Of a stretch of 64,000 bases of DNA, positions 1-12,869 are shown in pieces. Position 1 is the stretch's first letter, and each line of letters opens with the position of its first letter. The position numbers were made by a program, and so were the translations under genes. The notes under the pieces are model-generated. The model was not told where the DNA came from, did not search any database, and worked only from the letters and a program-made list of their open reading frames with translations. The DNA comes from Polytrichum commune. Its lineage: Eukaryota; Streptophyta; Polytrichopsida; Polytrichales; Polytrichaceae. The stretch lies in contig OX485808.1 in NCBI GenBank assembly GCA_950295325.1, positions 18,558,527-18,622,526 of the forward strand, written 5' to 3'.

Positions 1-1800
1 AAGAATCATTATGAGTTTAATAAACTTTATACTTTATAAAACATTAAAGAAGGGATACCTTCAGCAGCGACATTGTGAGGGTTGTGCAGGAGTGCAACAT
101 TGTGGATGTGAGTGAAGGGTCCCTGCCATAGCCAACCAGCCAAAGCCAAGCCTGCTCCCGGGCAAGGGCCAGGGCGGGCAGCTGTCTGCCCGAGCTTAAA
201 ATCTGGAAAAGCCAATGGGAAAATACCTATCGTCCAAATATTATCCGGAAAATCAGCAAAGAAGTGTCTATTTCCAAGAACTGTCTTTGCTATTCATCAT
301 GTATAAGCCTTTGACACTGAAAGGTTTTTTAGCAAAACATATAAGTGGAAAAACTAATCCTATAGATGATTATGCATCATTTGCAGTGAATCTAAGTCTT
401 GAGTGGCTTCAAATTGTTTTGAATTAAATTAGTCTCAAGATGCATATCATTAACTTGAGACAAAAAAATTAAAATGAATAAATAAATTTCTTGAAACAAT
501 CATTATGTCTTGAGTATTTAAGATTTGTGAGTTTTGATTTGATCTTCTAGCTCATGGAATTGGAATTTCACAAGTTTTTTTGCGGTGAGTCAAAAGTTAA
601 GTAGCTTGAGACTTTTGAATTATCTTACTGTAAGATGCATATCATCAACTTAAGACAACATAAATCTTAGAGACAATCACTGTCTTCAGAATTTAAGATC
701 ACAAGTCTTGATTTAAACTTTTCTAACTCAAGGATTACAGATGCTTTTTGGTTACGTGTGAGTCGTTATTCTTACTTCAATATAATAACATGAAGGGAGA
801 GGCAAAATGCACTATGAATGTACAATAAACAATTCACGCATACAGGTGCTTCTACAGTTGTCATTCAATTCTCCAGACTGACAGATGTGTAGACAAAATT
901 TCTCACTCCAATTCTCTATTCAAGCAAAAACATCTAATTGCACAATTTCAGTAAATAAATCTGCCAGTGCTGGTATTCTGGGTCTAGATTTTTGTTCAAA
1001 GGAAGGTAGACCTTTGCATTTAAGGTTGCTCCAAAGATTGTCAGCCATATATTTTTAACTTGGAGACACTGTAATATATTCCAAGTATTTGAATGTATGA
1101 TACTTTCGCAGCAGCCAAGTGACCTTCCTGCATAACCACATTCAAGAGCCCATTGAGGCTCTGGTTGGTGTTTCATTCATTTTGAAAGCAACCAGACTTT
1201 GGTAAGAAGCCAATCTTGGCCTAAATGTTACCTATGCTTGCTGCAGGGTCTAATAGAAGAGAAAATAATGGACATTTAAACTTGTTTTTGATGTCCTAAG
1301 TCAGATGCATGCATGCGTTAGGTGACCAGGATATCTCTCTAAATTCAACAAAAGGTATGAAACTCATCACGCCAACAGTTCCAATTTACCCACAAAGACA
1401 GCTTCCCAGATCCTACACAGTAAGGGCAGTAGAGTCGTTGGGTGGCCCTCAACTATGCATTGATCCCTGATAGCTTCACAGAATTCGACCTTTAATTGAA
1501 CCTTGAGGGGTATAAACACTGCTCGAGCACATGGCTGAGTTATTTCTTCTTCAAAGAAAATATCTTATTTTGCAGAACAGTCTTCCTTTTTATGGCTGCT
1601 CACATGATCAACCCAAAGCAGGAATCTTGAGGGCTGGATACCTGTAAAGCAGCACCTTCCCTTCCAATTGAGCTAATGGCCAATGTTGCACAAAAGATGA
1701 GATTGGCCTTATAAGGTATCTAACACAGAAACAATAAGCACACAACTTTCTGTCTTATTTGCATTCCGAGTAGATGATGATAGTGAGAATGTCCCCACAA
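1..1800. other. Intergenic flank downstream of the MTP6-like gene
   Basis: I see no supportable gene here. Reading frames are short and unlike any family I know. The stretch should include the 3' untranslated region of the minus-strand transporter gene, whose stop codon is at 1801-1803, but I could not identify a clear polyadenylation signal. The only structure I see is the diverged tandem duplication listed separately at about 432-770. Confidence 0.6.
432..770. repeat. Diverged tandem duplication, two units of about 190 bases
   Basis: Two successive blocks share the same order of words. An AAGATGCATATCAT core is followed by AACTT(G/A)AGACAA, then by a stretch around 'acaatca...gtctt', 'atttaagat' and 'cttgattt'. 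The first block starts near 432 and the second near 622. The units have diverged by substitution and small indels. No coding potential is seen. Confidence 0.6.
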
Positions 1801-4800
1801 TCAACTCAACTTCAATTGCACACTGACAGCTGATATATCAGGCACATTGCTGAACAAACAACTTTCCATGTCCTTTGCCCGCTTAATAGCATCCCTGATA
1901 TCATAATAACAAACCAAGATGTGAGGCTTTTAGGTCCATAAATGCACATGAAAAGCTCATTTCTGAAAGAGAGAAAACGAAAGACGACTCCAATTTTGCC
2001 ACCGGCATGAAATATGATGTGGGGAGCCCCTAGGTTCCCACATGGTTGGTTGAAAATATTTGGTTCACACAGATAACCCCCACTATGATTGGGTGGACCA
2101 TAGGTGGTAGGGTGCACTGGAAATCAAGTGCTAGGAAGGTCACACATCCAAGTACTATTCCGGGCTTAGGCAGGTTAACCTCGGAGTTCCCATGGGATCC
2201 GGGTTAAGGCCATGGGTTTAAGCCACCCGAACCTAAGTTTTCACCAGTAAGGCTTCATATAGCTTCATATGCTTAGGAATGGGCTGTACCTGATTGAAAG
2301 GTCTTCATCCAAGGAGACTCCCACCTCCACAACCACTTTGCCTTGCAGAAAATGGCAAGTCACATGTTTCACCTTTGCAGTCTGCATTCACTTCAATTGC
2401 TCAACAATTACATCGATGCAGATCTTGTGACTTGTTATTCTTGATAAATGGTTCCAGAAGTTAATAACCCTATCCATGCCTTTTTTAGTATCTTCCGAAG
2501 TCAATACTATCAAAGTATCTAGCAATTCCTTGATGTATTTGGTACAATTTGAAGTGTGACTCATGCAATTTGGACTATGTAGCTGACCTCTCATATGCCT
2601 GGACTATTGATATTTGCACAGGAGAAAATTAGCCCATAAATCTATAACATCCCCCATAACCTCTTCAATGTTTTATTCTAGATATGGGTGCAGCAACAGA
2701 AAAGTGCAAATCTAAATGAAGATGACAAACGTCTGGTGTGGACATCAACCCAATAAATACAAGCGAAAGGCATCAGCATGAAGTTCCTAGATAATATTCT
2801 TCAGTGTCTCTGTAAGTAGACAGCATGAAAATAGGCCTCCAAGGTCTTGATCACAAGTGAGGTTACTTAGAATGTTCAGAGGTATGCAACAATTAAGAGA
2901 CAAACATACTTGCCTTGTGAAAATTAGAATCAAGTACGAATCGCACAACCCGTTCCACTTTGGACTGCCGCAATGTATTGACATTGTCATGAAACACTCC
3001 ATGTCCAGCTCGGGGTGCTGTGGTACGTGACTCCAATAAATCAGCCTTTGATCCTACACTAGTAAGATCTCGTTGTAAATGCAAGTGCTCATTCTTCACC
3101 TCACCTCCAACTCCGGTACTCTTCTCGTGATCATGAAAATGATCATGGCTGTGTGAATGGTCATTTAATCCATGGTCATGTTCATCTGCACCTTCAAAAT
3201 CCATTTCAAGCTCCCCTGGGGCAAATACTGCTGGTCGACCATCTGCTGGATCTGCAGCATCACCATCAGGAACCATCAGGATTGGATTCTCTTTTCCATC
3301 TCATATACCTTCCTGCTATTTCATTCAACATCCACAGAAGCGGTCACCTATACTTCTTCCCTGCGCAATGTCAACAGCATATTGCAAGAGAATTCTGGAG
3401 TCTGCAATACCATTTGGATACCCAGGCTGACAGGAAAATTCAAATGCATATATCCTTCCAGGGAATTCAACTAAATCAGGAATCTACTGTTTCTTACAGC
3501 TCTACCATACCAAGAGTGAACTCCTGAAAACTTCATGTGATGCACCTACAAAAATCAATATGCCTTAAATCGGAAGCATGAAAGCTTTGCAAGACAAACC
3601 TATATGGACAAAACTTTCTGTTACATTTGGATGATGCTTGTGCACTTGCTGCCGTACTGCTTCCCCTATGTTATGCGCTGCACTTACACTAAGCCATGGA
3701 TCCACCTGCATCAAACAATATTCAAATCCTCTGCAATTAATTTCAAAACTATCAAGAACTCCTGGCAAACCATTTACCATAACGTTGGTCCTTCGTGACA
3801 AGGAATAGATTATACAAAAAATTGATCGACAGGTAAATCACTTCAAAAATTTAGCACTACCTTTGCCAGACTATTGCAACTAGAGAATAGAAACCTGCAC
3901 ACTACCTCTTGAAATAACTTCCAGATGAAAAGACTCAAAGGAATTCTACTAAATACAAAACCCAGGTGATGGTGTGGTCACCAATATCATCTCTGATCTT
4001 TAGAAGGGCAATATCATTTGATTAAGCTTTAGCATGATAGACTTTGCCATACCTCTATATGAACATCAAGGTGGACAGTGGATCCCATTCGACGACCCCT
4101 CAATTGATGGATTCCCTGAAATATCCAAATCATTAATTGAAGTCCATATACGTACAAATGACCACTTTACACAGTTCACAAATTTCTTGATAGCAACTAT
4201 TGATCTTCATTTTATGTTGAAAGCTGCAGTGTTGTGGCAAGTCGGCCTTTTCATCACTAAGTTCAAAGAAAATTTAAACACCACCAATGATGATAAGTTC
4301 AATATCCTCCACGAACAAAGCTTATTCTGCTGAATCAGGAGCAGAAACAATTCGAGCATAACTTCCAACTGGTAGATCAGCATAACTTTCTAACTTACCA
4401 TCAGAGAGCAGGACACGATAGAGTAATCTTAGATCAGGAGTCAGCAGGGTCATTTGAAAGGGAACGTGTGAGGTTCAATACCTCGACACCTTCTACTTGT
4501 AAGACAGTCTTGCGAATAGGTGTGAGGACTTTGTCAGGTAGTCCTTTGTCCAGCAACTCCTGCATACTACAATCTCCTCAATGGGTCAACACTCTTCATG
4601 ACATCCGCATGAAGATTTATTTACAAAAAAAATCGATAGAATCAAAGAAGTCCTCATAAACATCTACAAATCTCTCCCAATCTGGCAGGGATATGGGCAA
4701 TTTACCTTTGATAACCAGTCTCTAGACCTGCTTTTACAATCATGCCAGCCACAAACAATGCTGCTACCGGATCCAGCAAAGGCATGCCTAGCATTGCTCC

Positions 4801-7800
4801 ACCTGCATGACCAAAGTTGTAAATTTGTGGAGGGACAGAGGAGTATCTCGCATCAACAGTCTTGATAGTATATAAACAGTGTTCAAACCAGGGGTTACCT
4901 TTCAGATCTAAGTCTTCGAATGGTTAAAAAAGACTTGAGGCAAACCTTGACGCAGAAACCACAGATGTAACTTCTAGTGGTGTGAAAGAGAGGTTCAGGA
5001 TATGAATGTGCAATTTGGTTCAAGAAAAAACATTGGTGAAGTGTGGGCCCGAAGGATATGGATGCCAGAATTCTTGCACAGGAGGATGGTCCCACTCCCA
5101 AAGGAAGAAAAACAGTTACAAGCATGAACCCCAACTGTAAGCCACCAAAATTTCCTCTCCTAAATGCCCCTCCATACTTCAGGCCCTTGCCACGACTTGG
5201 ATGCTCAGTTCAGAGTTGGGCATACACTAATAGACTGAAACACACCATGTGACCAACAAAGGTTAAAGCCATGACAAGCAAAACAGAGAGTTTTGAACCA
5301 GCACCAGCGATCCCTCTGCTTGGTACTTCAGATTTAGTTCAACTTCATGCAGACTACGTTGTCCAAGAATGTCTTCACTAGCTTGACCTTGACACCTTAC
5401 TCCAATTTTTGATGCCAAGAGTCCAACAACCTCCTTAAACATTCCAACACTTTGTACATCTGACCAAGATATGAAATGGATCCTTCTCTGCCCTGTCCTC
5501 AAGACATTCAGTTAACGGATCATACCTAGAATCTTATTACAAGGGCATGTGCAAACCCGGGGTTCAAGCTTCAGAAAAATAACATTGTTGACTATGAAGT
5601 GTGAGAATCGGAGGTGTGATGTTTTACCTACACCAATGAGAGCAACCACAGAAGATATAGCATCACTTCGGTGATGCCATGCGTTGGCCTTCAATAAAGC
5701 ACTTCCAGATTTCTCTCCCTCTGCTCTAGTTTTCCAATACAAACTGCAAAACAATCATTAACAGCAGTAAAACTTTATAAGTAATCTGAAATGAAACTGC
5801 TGCATCTCCACAGTGCACATAACCTTGAGTGAAGTTGATAAACAATAGCTAGCAGGGCCCAAAAGGATTGGTCATTTTAGAAGCATGCAAGAAGACAGTA
5901 ACACAGGAAAGAAAATCAAAAGTACTACCTAGTAGGGCAGAACATAATTATAAGGGGACCAGAAATAGAAGTAAGGTCTAGCCACTACATCCCATCATGA
6001 GAAGGTCATACAAGAGGGAATTGATGCAATGCATTGCAAAATATACAGGGGAAATCAACGACTTCAAATAAATTCTCAGTCGCAACGTATCAATTACTTC
6101 ATCATCATCCCCAACCAATTTTGGGCACACACCCAGAAGCAGTACTAGCTCATGTACTATCCAGGATGATCAATCACTGACGCTTGTACAGGATCAAAAC
6201 AATCACATCAATTTAATTAATTAGTGCCACTCGCGTACATGACCTTTGGTGTCTTGCGAAGAACCCTCTATTAATCATCACCTTCATCTAAAGGCTACTG
6301 GAATAAACTGGTTGATTCTAAACATGGATCTCAAAAACCAATGAGCCACATAGTTCATATCACTGACTAAAGACCACTCCAAATATGATCTTGAAAACCT
6401 TTTCAGATTAACAAATCTAATCAAAAGGTCATACAGGTCCAAAGTCAAACAAACTCACATTGAGGACTTCTGCCCGATGTCATTTACTCTACACCTGAAG
6501 TCCTGTAGCCACTGGCCATCCAATAGCCTTATCAGCTAGGTGGTCTTTTGGTCATCACATAGCCCTAAAAGTTGACCCGGCATACACATTTTAGTCACAA
6601 GCCATTAGTGGCCACTTTATTTGAGAGAATATCATTCAGTTCCTTGGATGAGTGACTATGCAAATTAGAAAAATTTACCCCTCTTTCGCCCCAATGGAGA
6701 CAATTGCAGCAAATAACGCAACTTCCATGTGCTCCATGTCTATGCCATGATGATGTCCCACAGCCCCATCTTCATGATCATGGCTATGACTCTGAGCTTG
6801 CTGGTGTATAGTGTCCATTGTTGTCTGAACTACGGTGTCCATGTGAATAGCCGATAATGCTGGTAATAAAACCTATATGCAGAGCAAGAGGAAATGATCA
6901 GTTTTAAAATCAGTTGCTAAAAGAGATTAGTAAGTCCCGACTACATTTAAGTTTACATGTCAAAGAGTGCACAAATAAGCTGATCACCTCACCTACTTTG
7001 CAAGAACAAATATTTTGATGTTCTACCTGTTTCGAAGAGGTTTGCCAAGCAAATTAAGGAGGAAGGGAACATGGAGGCAAATGGCAAAGCCCACAGACTA
7101 TCTGCTATCATTAGGATAAACCTACAAACCACAAGATCGTTGGGATCATGGTAGTGCCCAATCAAACTACAACGTAACCAGCCAAAGAAATTTCCACTGA
7201 TAGATCTTGACAATTCAGTCTGAGAGGACAACCACGCCATGCCTGCAGAGTTTCGGCTGCATGCCATGCAATCCCACCGCCAGTCACCAACAGCAGGCTG
7301 GATATTGTTAAAGCTCCCATCGTTTCAATTTTGCCATGCCCTGTATCATATAACCACATATCCTTTGACTGGTCAGAGAAGGAATTTTTCCTGGTCACTC
7401 TCAGAATGATGAAGATGTGGTGTCTAATATTGACAGCTATCTTAAAGGAAACATAAAATGGGATATTGACCTTCCTTTCATATGATACCCTAAGGACATG
7501 GCCTTCAGCTCTATCTCATAACCCAACCAAAACTTGTAAGGCAGGTAGAACTATTTGACATGCATAGTTCAAGCACTTGCCATAAGGATGCTCTTTATCT
7601 TTTGGAGCTTTTGATGCTTTTGATGTCCACAATGCCACCCCACTCAAAACCTGGCCCACAATAAAGCATAAATCAATTTATCACCAAGTTACCCTGGTAT
7701 TGCTCAGAAGAAACTTGCTGATTCTGTAAAACAACTCAACCCAAATTTCTTATCATAGTTGAAAACCAAGACATAAAAGGATACTCATTGTATTCATTAC

Positions 7801-8725
7801 CACTACACCCTCAATTGTAAATGCATGATATCCAGATTGGATCAAAAGAAGCAAGCACGTGTTGAGGGTTGAGGAGTTTGTACATCCAACACTAGCACAA
7901 AGTATTGCCAAAGCATAGGAAGGAAGCCTTCCTGTAGCAAACTCTTCGGAAACTACCCTCCCTAAGCCACTGATCTTCCAGCAACATATAAACTACTTAC
8001 AGGGGAGAAAAGAAATTAAGACAGCTGAATCAGTGGAAAGAAGCAATTACAATATCTGACAAGGAATGCGCGGCATCTGCAATGATTGCGGCACTGCCAG
8101 ACACATAGCCTGCTGCACCTTTGCCAATAGTCAGCAATACATCTGCCAAGAGTCCTAGCTTCAACACTTTCTCCCCAGCACCCCCAGGCTCGGATCCCTC
8201 TTCATGGTGGGCATGGCCCATATGAGTACGCCGGCCACTTCCCCAATTCTGTTTGCATTCTTGCGCATCCTGGATCTGGATTCTGGAACCGCTCCAACCA
8301 CGCATAGCATGCTTTTGTAACTCGCTTGATGAAAGTGACTTGATGTTGCATCGTCTCCATCCATTCTTGAAAGATTCCTTCTTAGTGGCAAAGAAAAGCG
8401 GGCTAATGCTACCTACTCCACAAGTGCTGGCTCTCGTTCTGATTGATTCTAGAGAGAAAATGTCGAAGGATTTCAGCAGATAATCTTCATCTGTTCGATG
8501 ACAGTCGAACTCTGAAGTGCATGCCAATGATGCTGGAGGCTCCTCGGGCTGTGATGTAGAGCCCACAAGACAGGATGATAACCGAGACTCAATGACTTCA
8601 AATCTCTCGCATTTCCATCTCCGAATGTTGCCTGCAGCTCGGATTACAGTAGAGTCTGTTCCGGGAGAAAGTAGATCCTCGACATGATTATAGAGGAGAC
8701 GAACATGCCAAGACCGGGGCGGCAT
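1801..8725 (-). CDS. MTP6: Cation diffusion facilitator, mitochondrial MTP6/MTPC1-like metal transporter
   Basis: A CDF-family antiporter, probably exporting Fe/Mn/Zn ions; plant relatives of this clade act in mitochondria. I read twelve exons (high to low): 8725-8051, 7650-7581, 7340-7243, 6872-6679, 5743-5628, 4802-4706, 4566-4482, 4115-4053, 3705-3600, 3299-2914, 2372-2290, 1894-1801. They sum to 2,067 bases, 688 residues plus stop, with all phases matching. The CDF domain starts near residue 184. Metal sites are H220xxxD224 in TM2 (HSLSD) and H369xxxD373 in TM5 (HHRSD). There is a His-rich loop at 304-329 and a second His-rich insert at 542-560 in the cytosolic tail (HSHDHFHDH), which is unusual. 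The N-terminal extension of about 180 residues is long and probably includes a targeting peptide. Introns after exons 2 and 10 start GC (GCAAGT); that after exon 3 probably does too. The start is the first ATG of the open frame. Family assignment is firm; substrate is inferred. Confidence 0.9.
2110..2228 (-). pseudogene. 5S rRNA-like sequence in the last intron of the MTP6-like gene
   Basis: Read on the minus strand, 119 bases align end to end with plant 5S rRNA. Matching blocks include CGGATCCCAT, GAACTCCGA, GTTAA, a run near AATAGTACTTGGATG, GTGACCT and the terminal GTGCACCC. The length equals a complete 5S gene. The internal promoter is damaged: the A-box equivalent reads GGTTAACCTGC and the C-box GGATGTGTGACC. 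It is therefore a pseudogene or the head of a 5S-derived SINE, not an active gene. It lies between exons 11 and 12 in the same orientation as the host transcript. The flank at 2087-2110 (ATTGGGTGGACC) resembles a stretch at 14,456-14,486, which could be the body of the same repeat family. Confidence 0.75.
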
Positions 8726-10225
8726 CGACGAGGGTCAGATTCTCCTCTTCCAAAACCTGAATCCCAACTTCAAGCTATCATGAGATCCACTTGTTCACAA
8801 ATTACACTTCTTCCTGTTTTCGAGGATGCAGCTCCCTGCTTCTTACAAACACCACCACAGGCAGAAGAATACCAAAAAAATCGTCGTTCCAATTTACAAG
8901 GCCCGGGTAGAGGTACTCAAACAGCAAGCTTCTGGTCACAAGTTGCTGTTTTTGTAATTGAAAACAACACAAAACAGCATACTTAACAGTCGTTGAAGGA
9001 TTTCACCAAATCCTCATCTGTTTGATGACAGTTTAATTTTGCAGTTGTCTGTGAACATCACCAATTTTGTCAACTGCGTTTCAGAGCTTCAGAAGTAAAC
9101 GCAATCCATAAGCATCCTTTTCAAGCTCTCTCTCTCGTTCTCTTGACAACTCTTATGTATCCTCTTTTGGGCTGTTTTCGTATCTGAATTTCTACAAAAC
9201 AGAGCACAAGAATGCATACTCAAGAGTTGTCATCAAGAGAGAGAGCTTGGAGGATGCTTATGAATTGCATTCACTTCTGAAGCTTCAAAACGTACTTCAC
9301 AAAACTGGTGATGATCACAGACCAAATTAAATAAGATTTTAGTGCCTGGTGCACATATGGTCAGACATGGAATATTCTTGAAAGTCCTATCGCCGTGAAC
9401 ATCAACTGCACAGAAAAGGCCGGCTGGCTCCAGCATCCATACTACTGGGATCAAGAAGTTGCTCCAAAAGCATTTCACACATCGACCCGACGTTATACAT
9501 TTACTTAGCGGCCAACAAAAACCTCTCCGGTCAATTGACTACTGAACCACTGATCAACTGATCAACATGCATGCACATTCGTCACACATATTTCATCATA
9601 GACATAGCTCATCCTCGATTTTTCTGATCCTCTCTAACAGTGTCAATGATTTCTACACTTTCAATGAATGACAAAAAGCTGGCTAACAGCATTCCACCAT
9701 TCCCACAGAACCACAGAATTTCACCAATCTTCACAGATCTATTTCAGGTTTAAAATTCAGCTTACGAGGAGAGAATTTAAATCCTCTTAGATTTAAGAAG
9801 CCACGAGCAACAGAACGTGGCGATTTAGAGCTCCGAATGAGGGCCGATTTGCCTCGCTTGTTTTTGCCAGAAGCTTTCAAACCTTGCCTACACACCACCA
9901 AATCCGATCAGAAAGAGCTCTCTGATTCAGGAAACCCTTGCACTGTCGCAGCTTCGGATAGAATTCAAGTAAGTGAGACCAGAATGGCGCAAAATTCTCA
10001 CGAAATTTTTGACGACGGAGAGCGGCACATGCAGCAAAAGTGGTGCAACAACACGGACAGAGCAGAATGAAAGCTCGGGCTAGGGTAGTTCTTTGCGGAT
10101 ATCAGATACGGACGGATATCGTATGCGGACGGATACAAGGACACCCTTCTCTCCGGGTATGTTATTTTATGGATACGAGAGACACCATACCTGGGTTGGC
10201 TGCCGGGTATCTTGATCCACTTTTC
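8726..10225. other. Upstream region of the MTP6-like gene
   Basis: About 1.5 kb upstream of the transporter start codon should hold its promoter and 5' untranslated region. No second gene is supported on the other strand. A 40-base segment at about 8992-9033 resembles exon 1 of the transporter (8463-8504, sharing GAAGGATTTCA and TCATCTGTT), which suggests a small local duplication. The main structure is the inverted repeat at 9047-9322. Around 10,096-10,140 there is a short direct repeat built on ACGGACGGATA. Confidence 0.5.
9047..9322. repeat. Long inverted repeat able to form a hairpin
   Basis: The left arm (about 9047-9153) and right arm (about 9221-9322) are reverse complements at roughly four bases in five, separated by about 67 bases. 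Landmarks in the left arm, in order, are GTGAACATCACCA, TTTTGT, GAGCTTCAGAAGT, CATAAGCATCCT, CAAGCTCTCTCTCT and GACAACTCTT. The right arm carries their complements in reverse order. No short terminal repeat with a target duplication is obvious, so it may be a fold-back element or a hairpin-RNA locus formed by inverted duplication. Confidence 0.7.
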
Positions 10226-12287
10226 GCTGCCACGCTAAATTATATTATTTAGTGTGGCCCACACTATCATCGTTAACCCACACTATTGTTCAATATATTA
10301 TATACTGAATAGTAAAAGTCTAATATATTTTCCTGAAATATCTGGCTGGGAATTACAGTGAATAGTCCTATTAAGGTTGAGGCATTTATGACCGATAAGA
10401 TAAGAAAGATTGCATTTGTTTAGGACATAACATTACTTAGGTAATAAGTTGTGTTCATGGGTCCAATAATAGATTCAAGAATAAAGACTCCGGATGGCGG
10501 AATCCCACTGCTTCAGACTGAATTTAAAGTTTAGGCGTAAACACATTCCATCAGTTGAGAAATATTGTGTGGGGATTATTTTTCTTGCGAAGAGAAACAA
10601 ATTCTAAGGAGAATACAAACAAAATACAAAATTGTCCATGTACATGGAATTTGTTACAAGTTTTGAAGCAATAATGTTACGGGTAACACACAATTGATCT
10701 ATAGGTTAACCCATAACTACTCATCTAAATGTTAATTCTTGGCTATAATAGTTGTCAAAACTCTTATAAGAGTAATCAATCACAAGCTACCACCACACAA
10801 ACCTTACCTTTGTTCACCTAAAAAATATCGATCTCATCCATGTCGGCATTACATGACCCTAGTGAGCGGTAAATGGACATGGTCGACTATGGATGCCTTG
10901 ACCTTATTGAGGCTGGAAAATTAATGTGGGCCACTCTAATTGTTTAGTCAAGGTTGATGTGGGTCCAAGATCATGAGTCTTTCCCCAAGTCTTCCCAAAG
11001 ACTTCCAACCACTACTTTACATAACATAAAATAGTCACCTTAAGGTCAAGAGTAGCATAAGATAAAAACAAATACCCACGTGAATTTTCTAGAAAAGGTA
11101 ATTAAATTGATCCGTCTAGTAGGGGGTGCCTTGGCTGCCCCCATCATTAGCTACTACCCTACTTATGCTAGCACTACCACATTCTCTAGCCATGGCTAAT
11201 CCATCTTGTTGTCCATAGGCCCTATTGTTGCCCGCCACCTGAGACAAAATCTACCTAACCCAACCATAATAATGCTCTTTCATTAACAAATTAAACTAAG
11301 CTAAAATTGGCATTTAGGTTTAACCATTGCCATTAAATTAGTAAAACATTATTCTGCCTCGCTAACCAAGCTGGTATCTAAACCCAACCCATTAGCCAAG
11401 TCGACCATGAAGTAGCTGCCTGGAATAACCATGCCCTTTCTTACAAAACATGCTTCAAAAGCCATTCTTGTCAAGTCACTGACAAATTAGGTTGGCAAAA
11501 GGATGCCTAAGCTGCAATCAAGGGAGACTAATCTTGGGTCACCTTTAAGACGGTCTACCTTAACATATCATTTGCATGAACTTTCATTATTTGCTCTGAA
11601 TGCATGATTACTTGTTATCATAAGCCGGGTGATGATCACAAATTTCAAATTAATTATTTTGTCAAGCAAAAAATATGCTTTCTCTTTAGATTTTCTCAAT
11701 CAAAATATTTTAAATGAATGAGATTGTCAAAACACATGCTACTCATAAATGTAAGGATGAATGTGATATATTATCTCCGTAATGCCATGAAATAGGAATC
11801 TTACTATAAAGATAAACCCTACTTTGGATCCTATAACAAATGAATAAGGAAACACTAATCCAAACATAACATTACCAAGCAACTAGATGATGGTCTCTTT
11901 CCAACGAGGCTACGATGTAAAAACTCTAATAATATATAGTTGCTTGTCGAAAATTGTACGATGCACAACCAGAGTGCTCTCCTATGAATGAGGATTCACA
12001 CAATTAAAGAATAATTATACTCGTCTGATACATGGTCCCATGGAACATAGCCAAAGAGCTGAGTAATGTTATGAACATCTTGCAGTATGGATTGTTTGAG
12101 AAGCTCTTAATTGTGCTTGTAGAAGCTTATCCCTTGAATGGGGGACAGACTATCATGCAACTTCTTCAGCAGATAGTTAACAGGCTCTGAATCCTGATCT
12201 CATCTCACAGCAAATATACCTCAAACTGTCTCAGTGCATCGAGTTGCACAGCAGCAGATGGTGGACCATAAGTTAAGCTTAAGTTAC
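10225..12287. other. Intergenic, AT-rich, no gene seen
   Basis: No coding region can be supported. At 10,228-10,252 there is a palindromic CTAAAT...ATTTAGTGTG word like the ends of the MITEs at 19,084 and 21,147, so this may be a remnant of that family. The rest looks like decayed repeat sequence. Confidence 0.5.
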
Positions 12288-12753
12288 ATACACCCTAAAC
12301 TCCGTAATATCAACCTTCATAATGTCACTCACTCTCTAATATCCCGAAACCCTAGGGAACAAATGTTTGTAGTTCAAATCTCATTCCTTATTGTCACATT
12401 TCTCTCCCTTATATCACGTATTTTGTCATTAATGCAACCCACCAAAGAAGTCAATCCGCATCCTTGTATTGCACCATGTGTCAATATGTGGAGTGTCACC
12501 TTCTTATTCTTATTCTTATTTTATTTTTTTATGTCACTTGTTGAATGTTGGTGCGTGCATATGCTACATCGCCCGGGAAGGCCAAGTGGAGTGGACCATA
12601 CCACACCATTAAAATGATGCACTTTGTGTTATTCCATAGTGTCACATGCTACACTAATTATATAGTATCACGCATCCATGTTAACACTACAAACTATGTA
12701 ATATCACGTGCACTTTGATTGTCACAGGTGTGATACTACGGAGTTTAGAGTGT
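12288..12753. mobile_element. MITE with CACYCTAAACTCCGTA terminal inverted repeats
   Basis: The left end reads CACCCTAAACTCCGTAATAT and the right end is the complement of CACTCTAAACTCCGTAGTAT, so the inverted repeats run over about 22-25 bases. Both ends abut TA, which fits the TA target duplication of Tc1/mariner-type (Stowaway-like) elements. The element is about 466 bases and codes for nothing recognisable. Several internal ATCACG and GTCAC words recur. Confidence 0.7.
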
Positions 12754-12869
12754 ACTTCCTTCTCGGGACAATTGGCGGATACTATGTGAAGATTCCAACC
12801 AAGAACCACGTGACAACAAGGCAAACTCATAAACAATAATTGTGGTTAATGCTGGGTAGTAAGGTAGAT

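Noticed and set aside
4034-4333. Plus-strand frame of 99 codons within the MTP6-like gene
   Set aside because: It overlaps exon 8 of the minus-strand gene (4,115-4,053), which codes for the conserved LRGRRMGS segment.
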